This document shows positions 1 through 8,100 of a stretch of DNA of 64,000 nucleotides, one piece after another (the first letter of the stretch is position 1; each line of letters begins with the position of its first letter). Both the position numbers and the translations under genes were made by a program. This DNA comes from a virus, in the IMG/VR virus record IMGVR_UViG_3300010401_000640, positions 1 to 64,000 of that record; one strand, written 5' to 3'. The notes below the pieces were generated by a model. It ran no database searches and was not told the DNA's origin. It saw only the letters and a program-made list of their open reading frames with translations.

Positions 1-642
1 ACCGCCGAGCGCCCCACGAACCCCGTGGACCTCGAGCCCTTTTTCGACACCACCATCAACGCCCTCATCCATTGGGAGCGCGGCCAGTGGCGCACCGTCT
101 CCGGCTCCCCGGGCGACATCAAGTTCGTGGCCCAAGCGCTCCTCTCGGACGCACTCAATTTCAATCCCGGATGGCAATACGTCGCCAAGGACGACCAATC
201 CATCCGCGGAAAAGTTTTCGGCGTCGCGACGCAGGACGGCACGGACGTTTTCGCCACCGATTCCGGCATCACGCCGCGGACCTCGGGCGACCAGGACGGT
301 TCCGAAACCGTCGTCCTGACCTCCACGCAAATCGAGCAGCACACGCACTTGACCGGGCACGCCACCGCGCTGCATTCGGGCAACACGATTCAACTGCACC
401 GCGGGAAAAACGCGGACACAATCAATATCCCGCCCATCATCCCCCCGAATTATTTCGAGGTGAACGGCGACGGTGGCAGCGACGGAACCAAGGACGGCAC
501 GGCGGGCGACGGCCCGGCGGGCACCCAGACCATCACCAGCCGGCAGCTTTCTCTGGCCGATTGGGAAGACTACACTGGCGTGGCCGAGGCCCACCCCAAC
601 ATTCAGCCAACCGTTTGGTTTTGGGCGCTTGTGAAACTATGA
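1..642 (+). CDS. Tail collar/fibre-tip-like protein, 3' part
   Basis: The reading frame is open from base 1, so this is the C-terminal 213 residues of a gene that starts outside the window; a GTG at 25 is in frame but need not be the start. The protein has the look of phage tail-collar proteins: a segment with P-G-W followed by a short D-x-x-I-R-G-K-V element, a His-Thr-His triplet in the middle, and a C-terminus ending HPNIQPTVWFWALVKL, comparable to the 'PPY...W.I.L' end of collar domains. It likely sits at the distal end of a tail fibre. Its stop overlaps the next start (ATGA), so the two are translationally coupled. Family assignment is by motif only. Confidence 0.7.
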   Translation, partial: TAERPTNPVDLEPFFDTTINALIHWERGQWRTVSGSPGDIKFVAQALLSDALNFNPGWQYVAKDDQSIRGKVFGVATQDGTDVFATDSGITPRTSGDQDGSETVVLTSTQIEQHTHLTGHATALHSGNTIQLHRGKNADTINIPPIIPPNYFEVNGDGGSDGTKDGTAGDGPAGTQTITSRQLSLADWEDYTGVAEAHPNIQPTVWFWALVKL

Positions 643-1235
643 ACCGAATCCGTGTGCAATCAATCAATGGATTTCTCGAGGCCCCAGAGGCCTACCGGGA
701 CTTCCTGCTCTCGCAGACCTTCTACGACATCCGCCACAGCGATGGCGAAACCTACAAGCACGTCAGCGTGCGGCCGCCCGAGGAAATCGCGCCGCACCTC
801 GCGCGTGGCCTCGGGAAAGAAGTCACCATCGACCTGTGCCTCGCGCGCGTCAATTTCTCCGGGGAACTGCCGAACAACGCGGTCCACACCGATGAGTCTT
901 TTTCCCAGTTCGCCTACATTCTCTACCTGAACCCCGAGGAGCAGTGCCAGGGCGGAACCGCTTTCTGGCGGCACCGGAAATACGGGTGGCTCGGGTTCCC
1001 GTCGAAGGCCGAAATCCTCCGGACCGGGAAGTCCCAGAAGCGAATCTGCGAGATGCTCCGAGAGGACATGCAGAACTCGGACGCGTGGGACCAAGTTCAT
1101 TTCGAGTCGATGCACTTCAACAAGTGCATCTGCTTTCCGTGCGCGCAATGGCACAGTCGCTGGCCCTTCTCCGCCTTCGGGGACACTAAGGAAAATGGGC
1201 GGCTTATCAACGTGGGATTTTTCGACGCCAAATGA
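639..1235 (+). CDS. 2-oxoglutarate/Fe(II)-dependent dioxygenase-like protein
   Basis: A 198-residue protein starting at an ATG that overlaps the tail collar stop. It shows the facial triad expected for 2OG-Fe(II) oxygenases of the prolyl hydroxylase type: H83-T-D85, a distal H172 in QWHSRWPF, and R188 in GRLINVGFF to hold 2-oxoglutarate; G-G-T-A-F-W lies at 105-110. Such enzymes hydroxylate proteins, nucleobases or small molecules. It resembles a family of small oxygenases (DUF6445-like) often seen in phages. The substrate cannot be read from the sequence, but the gene lies between virion genes and the genome also encodes a collagen-like fibre, so a virion protein side chain is a reasonable guess. 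Confidence 0.72.
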   Translation: MNRIRVQSINGFLEAPEAYRDFLLSQTFYDIRHSDGETYKHVSVRPPEEIAPHLARGLGKEVTIDLCLARVNFSGELPNNAVHTDESFSQFAYILYLNPEEQCQGGTAFWRHRKYGWLGFPSKAEILRTGKSQKRICEMLREDMQNSDAWDQVHFESMHFNKCICFPCAQWHSRWPFSAFGDTKENGRLINVGFFDAK

Positions 1236-1672
1236 AGGTCACCGCTCTACAGCCCAATCAACTTCCGTTCCTCACCCCGATTGGCCTCGCGTTCACCAAA
1301 GAGGTGGGCCGCGCGGCCTTCGATGTGGTCACTTTTGAGGGTGGCTGGCGGCCCCTTCTGCAAACCGGGCTCGGAGAAATCTACGCAATCTGGGAAAATG
1401 GCCGGGTGGTCGCGACCCTCGGTGCTTCGTTCTCCCCGGACATGTTTTCCGGACGCCTCACCGCCTCGGAATTGTTCTGGTATGTCCTGCCCGAATTCCG
1501 GAAAACCGGCGCTGGCCTGATGCTGCTCGACCACTTCGAAGAGCGCGCCAAGGAGCGCGGGTGCGAGGAAATCGTGATGGTTCACTTTGCCCACATGGGC
1601 GCGGGCTTGCAGAAGCTCTATGAGAGCCGCGGCTATTCGCTGCTCGAGCAAACATTTCGGAAGGAAAGTTGA
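1232..1672 (+). CDS. GNAT-family N-acetyltransferase
   Basis: A 146-residue single-domain protein. The central part, ELFWYVLPEFRKTGAG followed by LMLLDHFEERAKERG, matches GNAT motif A: a beta strand, then an R-x-x-G-x-G/A pyrophosphate loop and helix that bind acetyl-CoA. The C-terminal YESRGYSLLEQTF is the usual motif B ending. It would transfer an acyl group from CoA to an amine on a protein or small molecule; the target is unknown. The start overlaps the oxygenase stop as ATGA, so the two are coupled and may act on the same product. GNAT enzymes in phage virion operons are known, mostly without defined function. Confidence 0.8.
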   Translation: MKVTALQPNQLPFLTPIGLAFTKEVGRAAFDVVTFEGGWRPLLQTGLGEIYAIWENGRVVATLGASFSPDMFSGRLTASELFWYVLPEFRKTGAGLMLLDHFEERAKERGCEEIVMVHFAHMGAGLQKLYESRGYSLLEQTFRKES

Positions 1673-1674
1673 CC

Positions 1675-2220
1675 ATGCACGTCATTTCTGAAACATTGGC
1701 GGACACGAAAGTTTGCACAAAATGTGGCCAGGAGCTCGGACCGGAAAAATTTCCGATGAAGAATTCTCACGGCAGGAAGATTCCGTCGTGCCGATGTAAA
1801 GACTGTTTGAATGCCCACCGAAAGGCGTGGAGAATGGGGGCTCAAGCAGAAAAAGAGAACGCTCGCCGCCGGCTCCAACGGGTAGTGGACCCAGAATGGC
1901 GAGAGCGGGAAGAGAATTACCGCCGGGTATCCCTAAACCCTGAGGTCGGGGCGCGCGAACGGGCGAAACAAGCGGACACCCGCCGCAAACTCGATTTATT
2001 GAAGGCAGAGCGGGGATGCTACGTCTGCGGAGGAATGCTCCCGGCGGAATGTCTAGACTGGGACCATCTCCCCGGCAAGGAAAAACGGTTCAACATTGGG
2101 TGCGACGGCCCATCGTATGGGTTGAAGGCCTGTATTGACGAGATTTCGAAGTGTCAGGTGGTGTGTTCTAACTGTCATCGAACCCTGACCAAACAACGTA
2201 AGTTATTGGAGGATAAATAG
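1675..2220 (+). CDS. HNH endonuclease, free-standing homing type
   Basis: A 181-residue protein. The N-terminus has a zinc-ribbon (CTKCGQ at about 14-19 with CRCKDC further on) and the C-terminus has an HNH/zinc core: CYVCGG, LDWDHLPGKEK, then CQVVCSNCHRT. The middle is basic and helical. This is the arrangement of phage intron-less homing endonucleases that cut a cognate site and spread by gene conversion. ATG 1675 was chosen over an in-frame TTG six bases upstream. The last codons contain a strong GGAGG (about 2204-2208) placed eight bases before the ATG of the next virion gene, so the endonuclease supplies its neighbour's ribosome-binding site. Confidence 0.85.
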   Translation: MHVISETLADTKVCTKCGQELGPEKFPMKNSHGRKIPSCRCKDCLNAHRKAWRMGAQAEKENARRRLQRVVDPEWREREENYRRVSLNPEVGARERAKQADTRRKLDLLKAERGCYVCGGMLPAECLDWDHLPGKEKRFNIGCDGPSYGLKACIDEISKCQVVCSNCHRTLTKQRKLLEDK

Positions 2221-3216
2221 ATGGGCGTGGTAACTGCTTTGGTCGTGGCGGGGGCGGCCGCGGCTGCTGCCGCCGGGTCAGCCTACGCGAAGAAAAAGGC
2301 CGCCGATAAGGCCGCCACCGCACAAAAGGCGGCACTCAAGGGCCAGAAGAAAATCCTAACCGAGGAGCTCGGCTACGACAAGGTGCAGCAGGCCGCCGTT
2401 CAGGCGGAACGCAACCGCGCGAAGGAGCGCATCCGACTCCAAGAGGAAATCGACCCAGAGTTGGCGCAGATGCGGCAGCTCGGGAAGCAGCAACTGCTCG
2501 CCCAGGCGCAGCAGCCCGAGGCGAGCCGCGAGTCGGTCCAAGTCGCCAAGCAACTTTTCGAAGAGAACGTAAAACCCAGCGAGGGCCTCGAGAAACTCAA
2601 GGACCAAATCATCGGCAAGGCGCAGGAAAAGCTCGCCCAGGGCGCAACACTCCCGCCGGAATTTCAGGCTGAGCTGGTCCGGGCCGGCGTTTCCCAGGGC
2701 GCGCAGGCGGGGCTCAAGCCCACGCAGAGCACCGTCGGGGGCCGCCTCTATCAGGCGCTCGGCAGCGCGGGCGTCGCGCTCGAGGCGCAGCGCCAGCAGC
2801 AGGCCCAGAATCTCGCCACCACGGCCGCGGGTCTCCAGGAGTCGCGCGCCAAAATTCTGGAATCCATTTTCCCGACTATCAGCCAGAGCGAAGCGACCCA
2901 GCGCGGCATCGCGGCCTCGACTTTCGGCATTGGCGAGCAAACCCTCCCGCAGGCCGGCCTCACCGGGGCGGAAGCGGCCAACCTGCAAATCAACCGGGGA
3001 AACACGCTCATGAAAATCCGCGGGAAACGCGGCGCGGTCAGCGCTCAGCAGGCCATCGCGGCCGGCGACGCAAACGCGGCCTACATCGGCGCGGCGGGAC
3101 AATTTGCCACCTCGGCCCTCGGGGCTTACGGCGGCTCGCTTGGCGGCCCAAGCGCTGCATCGGGCGGCGTGACCTCGGGTCAAGCCATCGCGAATCTCCG
3201 CGGGACCTATTCTTAA
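2221..3216 (+). CDS. Internal virion/ejection-type protein
   Basis: A 331-residue protein that opens with a hydrophobic Ala/Gly/Val stretch (residues 3-22) followed by a lysine-alanine rich, strongly helical, coiled-coil-like region to about residue 110, then Gln/Ala/Gly-rich sequence. A small membrane-active N-terminus followed by a helical body is typical of podovirus internal core proteins such as T7 gp14 that are injected with DNA. No enzyme motif is visible. It is the first of a run of large Ala-rich proteins (2221-11077). The start immediately follows the HNH stop codon and uses an SD inside the HNH gene. Function is inferred from composition and position only. Confidence 0.55.
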   Translation: MGVVTALVVAGAAAAAAAGSAYAKKKAADKAATAQKAALKGQKKILTEELGYDKVQQAAVQAERNRAKERIRLQEEIDPELAQMRQLGKQQLLAQAQQPEASRESVQVAKQLFEENVKPSEGLEKLKDQIIGKAQEKLAQGATLPPEFQAELVRAGVSQGAQAGLKPTQSTVGGRLYQALGSAGVALEAQRQQQAQNLATTAAGLQESRAKILESIFPTISQSEATQRGIAASTFGIGEQTLPQAGLTGAEAANLQINRGNTLMKIRGKRGAVSAQQAIAAGDANAAYIGAAGQFATSALGAYGGSLGGPSAASGGVTSGQAIANLRGTYS

Positions 3217-3221
3217 ACTTT

Positions 3222-3755
3222 ATGCCTTTCGATAAGCTTGCTTGGCAGAAAGGGTATCAGCAGAGGAATCGCGAAAAAATCGCGGCTCGGATGCGTGTAT
3301 ATCATCTTCGAACGAAGGAGAAAAGGAACGTCGCCTCTCGGGAGTGGAAAATGGCCAACCCTGAACGGGTTAAGGAAACCCAGCGGGTATATCAGGTGAA
3401 AATTCGTGCTAAGAGAGCCGAGTATCGTCGGAACCGTCGTCGGGTGGTCCCCACAGAGCACCTGTTACAGAATCTCCGGTCTCGTCTCACATCGGCCCTG
3501 AAGAACAAAGGTAGGAAGTCGGCCCGGACCGTCGAATTGCTAGGGTGCCCCGTGTGTTGGCTAGAGGCCCACCTCGAATCGCTTTTCAAGCCCGGAATGA
3601 CCTGGGAAAATTACGGGTCGATGTGGCACGTTGACCACATCAAGCCGTGCGCGAGTTTCGATTTAACCCGTCCAGAGCATCAGCGTTGGTGTTTTCACTG
3701 GACAAATCTTCAACCGCTTTTCGCGGAAGAAAACCTTCGCAAAGGAGCGAATTAG
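3222..3755 (+). CDS. HNH homing endonuclease
   Basis: A 177-residue protein with a very basic N-terminal half rich in Arg/Lys/Gln and a C-terminal HNH module: LLGCPVCWL, FKPGMTWENYG, WHVDHIKPCASFDL, HWTNLQPLFAEEN. The HVDH pair and the later N-L-Q-P are the metal and DNA contacting core of this HNH subgroup. Close relatives occur at 14080, 54835 and 59896. Base composition is more AT-rich than the neighbours, which fits recent arrival. Codons 3741-3747 read aaaggag and lie nine bases before the ATG of the next gene at 3757, so the HNH tail carries that gene's SD. Confidence 0.87.
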   Translation: MPFDKLAWQKGYQQRNREKIAARMRVYHLRTKEKRNVASREWKMANPERVKETQRVYQVKIRAKRAEYRRNRRRVVPTEHLLQNLRSRLTSALKNKGRKSARTVELLGCPVCWLEAHLESLFKPGMTWENYGSMWHVDHIKPCASFDLTRPEHQRWCFHWTNLQPLFAEENLRKGAN

Positions 3756-3756
3756 A

Positions 3757-5175
3757 ATGCCGGGGATTGCCGACCTTCAGCCCGCACAGATTCAAGCCTC
3801 GTCCGCAGGCGCGCTCGACTCGCAGCCCGACGTGAACGTGTCCTCTCTCGGCCACCTCCCGGAGTTTCAGGACTTCATGAACGCCTACAAAAGCGGCGTA
3901 ATCACCGCGGAAGACATCAAGCGCCGCCAGATTGTTGGTACCTCCGGCTATGAGGCGGAGGCCGCCCAGAACGTCGCGGCCAAGTCCGGCGCGGAGCAGG
4001 CAAACATCGACATCAATGAGGTGCGGCCGCTCCAGCGGGAGCTCGCGAAAGCGCAGACCACGGGCGGCACGGAACAGCAGACGCTGCTCAACCAACTCAA
4101 TAGCCCGGACCCGTCCATTTCCCTGCCCGCACAAGAGGCCTTCGTCAAGCGTGCGCGACAGAAAGAAGCAATTCTGGTTTTCGGCACCGCGACCCCAAAA
4201 CTCGAGGTAGATGCCGGAGTGAAGCCGCCCGAGTTCGACGGCTGGGTGACCCAGCAGGTCAATAATTACTTGCCCGGCGTCCACACGCCAGAGGCCGACA
4301 AGGCCCGCGCGGTTTACGAGACCAACCTCCGCATGGCCGGAGAAAAGGGCCAGGAATATACCCTCGCGAAAGAGGCCGCGAAGAACACCAAGCGCGAACT
4401 CGCGCCGGGGACCCCGGAGTATGACGCGCAGCTGCGTCACGTCCTCAGCGAGAAGCTCACGCACGAAAAACTTCAAGAGATTCAGTTCGAGACGCTGAAG
4501 GAGTTCGGCAAGGCGCAGGCCAAGGCGGTCGGCGAGGCCCCGCAACGACAGGCGGCCGCGGCGGACACGCTGGCGAAAGAATACAACGCGCTCCCGGCGC
4601 TCCACGATTTCGACAAGGTGGACGCGTCCTACAACAAGCTGCTTTCGGCGACGGACCCGAACCCGCAATTTCCGCCCACGCCGCTGCGCGACCAAGCCGC
4701 AATTTTCTCGTGGATGAAAATCCTTGACCCCGGCTCGACGGTGCGTGAGGGCGAATACGCTTCGGCGAAAAATGCCCGCGGCGTTCCGGACAAAATCATG
4801 AATTGGTATAACCAAGCCGTGACCGGACAGATTCTCACACCGGAGCAGCGAAAGGAAATGCGGGAAGCGGCGGCCCCAGTTTATCAGGGTCAGGTGCAGA
4901 ACCTCGCCCCGCGAATCAAGCAATACGTGGAGCGGGAACAGGCGGCCGGGCTAGCCCCGGGGACTGTCGTTCCTCTCGGCCACCGCGCGCTGTTGGAAAC
5001 CTCGGCCCACCCCGTCGGGACGCCCACGGCCACGCCTCTCCAGGCCCCGCGCCCCACAATCGAGCAGCGGGACAACGCGCCCACTTTCCCCAGCTTGGCG
5101 GCGGTTCCGAGCAATGTGCAGTTTTTCAAGGGCACAGATGGACAACTACGAGTCAATCCTAACTTCCGACCCTAA
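3757..5175 (+). CDS. Presumed virion-associated protein, unknown
   Basis: A 472-residue protein rich in Ala, Gln, Lys and Glu with long amphipathic helices and no recognised catalytic motif. It lies between two other Ala-rich proteins in the virion operon and is about the size of middle internal virion proteins in podoviruses. The C-terminus is Pro/Thr-rich and lower in complexity. The stop overlaps the next start by one base (TAATG), so it is coupled to the giant protein at 5175. A role in the internal core or DNA ejection is an inference from order and composition. Confidence 0.5.
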   Translation: MPGIADLQPAQIQASSAGALDSQPDVNVSSLGHLPEFQDFMNAYKSGVITAEDIKRRQIVGTSGYEAEAAQNVAAKSGAEQANIDINEVRPLQRELAKAQTTGGTEQQTLLNQLNSPDPSISLPAQEAFVKRARQKEAILVFGTATPKLEVDAGVKPPEFDGWVTQQVNNYLPGVHTPEADKARAVYETNLRMAGEKGQEYTLAKEAAKNTKRELAPGTPEYDAQLRHVLSEKLTHEKLQEIQFETLKEFGKAQAKAVGEAPQRQAAAADTLAKEYNALPALHDFDKVDASYNKLLSATDPNPQFPPTPLRDQAAIFSWMKILDPGSTVREGEYASAKNARGVPDKIMNWYNQAVTGQILTPEQRKEMREAAAPVYQGQVQNLAPRIKQYVEREQAAGLAPGTVVPLGHRALLETSAHPVGTPTATPLQAPRPTIEQRDNAPTFPSLAAVPSNVQFFKGTDGQLRVNPNFRP

Positions 5176-8100
5176 TGGCCGCGACCAAATCTCCTGCTCT
5201 CCTGCCAGTGCCGGGGGAGACTCCAGAATCTGCCTCTGACCCGTATCTAGGCGCGCCGCTCGCGCAGAATCCTTACGCCGCGCAGGCGCTGACGACGAAC
5301 ATCCTCCCGTCGTTCGAGGACTCACTCCGAAATCCTCCGCCTGCGGCCCCCGTTGCACCTGCGGCCGACCCCTACGCCGGAGCACCGGTAGTGGAAGCGG
5401 CGGCCCCCGATGCTTATGCGGGCGCTCCTGTCGCGGGGGAAGTCCGCGGCTATGACCTGACCAAGCTGAAGGCCTCGAAGGTCGAGGACTTGGTGAAGGA
5501 CAAGAGCGAGTTCAACCCGGTCGAGTTCTACGCGAAAAACACGGACGCACTTTTGGCCGACCCGCAGGCCTTGAAGCTGGTCGAGGACGCCTACGAGCAG
5601 CGCGAAAAAGAGCGCATGACCGCCGGCCAGTTCGCGAAGGCCATCATCACCTCGCCGCTGCACCCAATCGAGACCGCGAAGACTCTCGGCAAGGCGGTCA
5701 AGGGCGCGGGCGAGTTCGTCGGGGAGCTCGGCAAGGGCGTGGGACAAGTTTTCAAGACCACCGGTCAGGCGGCTGGCGCTCTCTCGGCCGGGGACCTCAA
5801 AGAGACCGCCGCGCGCGCCGCCGAGGTGGTCGATGCATTTGATTCCGCTCAGCAAAAATGGGTGACGACCCTCACCTCGAAACTTTTGCCGCGCCCCACG
5901 GGAATCCGTGAGCGGCTCGCGTATGACGCGGACCTTAAGCGGAAAGAAATCGACGCGGCCGCCGGCAACGGCGAACTCGCGCATGCGCTCGGGACCGACC
6001 AAGAGAGCTTGAAGGCCTCCGGCGTCACGCTCGACCCCGCCGCGATTCAGAAGCTGTCGGTCATCGAGGACCCGATGTTCCTGGTGCCCGTTGGCGGCGC
6101 AATCGGTGTGGTCAGCAAGAGCGGAAAATTTTTGCTCGGGAAAGCCATTACCCCCGCCGCAGCAGAAGCATTCGCGAAGGTCACCAACTCCATGCTCGAG
6201 CGAGCCGCAGGCGGAACCGTCGAGCTCGCCGGCAAGGGCGTCGGCGCAGTGGGCACAGGCGTCGAGAAGGCCGGGGAACTGGCCGGAAAGGCCCTCGAGA
6301 AAGTGGGCGGCTTCGGCAAGGGCGCGCTGATTTATCACAACCCCGTGGCCGCAATCGGCCTCGCGGCCCCGACGCTGCTCAAATACACCGGCAAAGGCCT
6401 CGGCGCGGTGGCCGAAGGCATCCAGAAGGCGGCCCCTTTCGTCGGCAAGGTCGGCCTCGAAGGCGTCAAGGGCGCGGCTGAAGGCGCGGCACTTTCTGTC
6501 CCGCTTTTCATCGGCTCAACGCCCGAAGAGCGCGAAGGCTTGCTCGGCATGATTGGCGGAGCCGGCGCGTTGCGCGCGGGCGGAACCGCGCTCGGCCTGG
6601 GCGCGCACGTAGGCGCAACAGCCGCACAGGAAAAGCTGGCCTCCAAAATTTACGAGCCGGTGAACCGCGGGCCCATCAAGGACTCGCCGCACTACGGCAC
6701 CGACGCCAAGCTGGACGAGGCCCACGCGCAACAGGCCGCGAGCCTGCCGCCCGGCCAACAGTCCGTGCTGTCCTGGGCGCGGGAGTTTTTCCGGAACGCC
6801 GGCATCGAAATCTACGCGCTCGACAACAAAACCTTCCAGAACCACGTTCCGAACGTCGCGGGCGCGGCGGCGGCCGAGGGCTTTTTCACCACCAAAGGCG
6901 AGCGGGTCAACGCCGACGGCACCCGGCAGCCCGTGGTGCAGGTCCTGCTCAACGGCGAAACGAACGGCCTCGGGCACGAGCTCTACCATGCTTTCAAGTC
7001 GCTCGACCCGGCGTCCGCGCAAGCCCTTGAATCGCACATCTCCAAGACTTGGACTCCGGAGGAGCAGGCCTGGATTGCAGACACTTACAACGCCGCGTTA
7101 AACGGCGGAAAACCTAAGAGCCAGTGGAAGGTTACCTATGACAAAAACCAGATTCTCGAAGAGGCTGCCGCAGAAGTCTTTGGGCGCGTCCTCACCGCAA
7201 CCGACCTCTCCGGCGTCCGCCCCAGCGTCGTCAAGCGCGCCAGCGAGTTCGCCTCCCGCGCGCTCGATAAAATGGGCTATCCGCTTGGTGGAAAGGCACT
7301 CCCAGCAGGGCCCGGCGTCTCCGCCCTTGGCGTTCGGCCGGGGCACGCGGAGCTGAAGGTTGCCCGAGATTTTCTCGCCGACATCGCCCAGCGGGTCCGT
7401 GACGGAACGCTCACGCCGCCGAAGCCGGCCAAGGCCCCAGAAGCCTCCACAGCGCGTCCGGCACCGGTTCCGCCCCCGACACCCTCCGAGCCGCCGCCGG
7501 CCCCGGCTGCCCCCCAGCCCGCAACGCCGCCCAAGGCTCCTGTCGCGCCTGCCCCGGCCGCCCCCGAGGCCCCCAACATCCGGGTCACCCCGAAAGAACA
7601 GCTCGACTTCGCCGCGGAGCGCTCCAAGGTCACAAATGCCGACGAAGCCCTGGCGGCCGCCCAGAAAACAGGCGACTCCCAGCAGGTCACGCACGTCCAG
7701 ACCATCAACGATTCCATGGCCCAGGGTCACGGCGTCGAAATTGTCCACAAGGGTGTCATCCGCGAAGGCGGCCCGACGCCGGAAAAGCCCGTAGCGCGCG
7801 GCACCCGCCGGTCGGAGCAAGAGGCGGCCTACGTCGCCGAGGCCATGGGCGCGGTGCCGGACGACATCCGGGAAGCCCACCAGAAAGTGCTTTTCGGGAC
7901 CCGCTGGCAGCAGACCAAGAAATCGGGCCCTCAGCTTACGGCGCGCAGCTTGGACAAGGTGCTCGCGAATGTGAAGAACGCCGCCGACATGGCGGCCCAG
8001 ACGAAAACAGCCCTCCCCTACGAGGTTGACCCCGCCACCGGCAAACTGACCGATGCCGGCTGGTCGGAGGTCGTGCGTGACCTCAAGGATTACTGGGGCA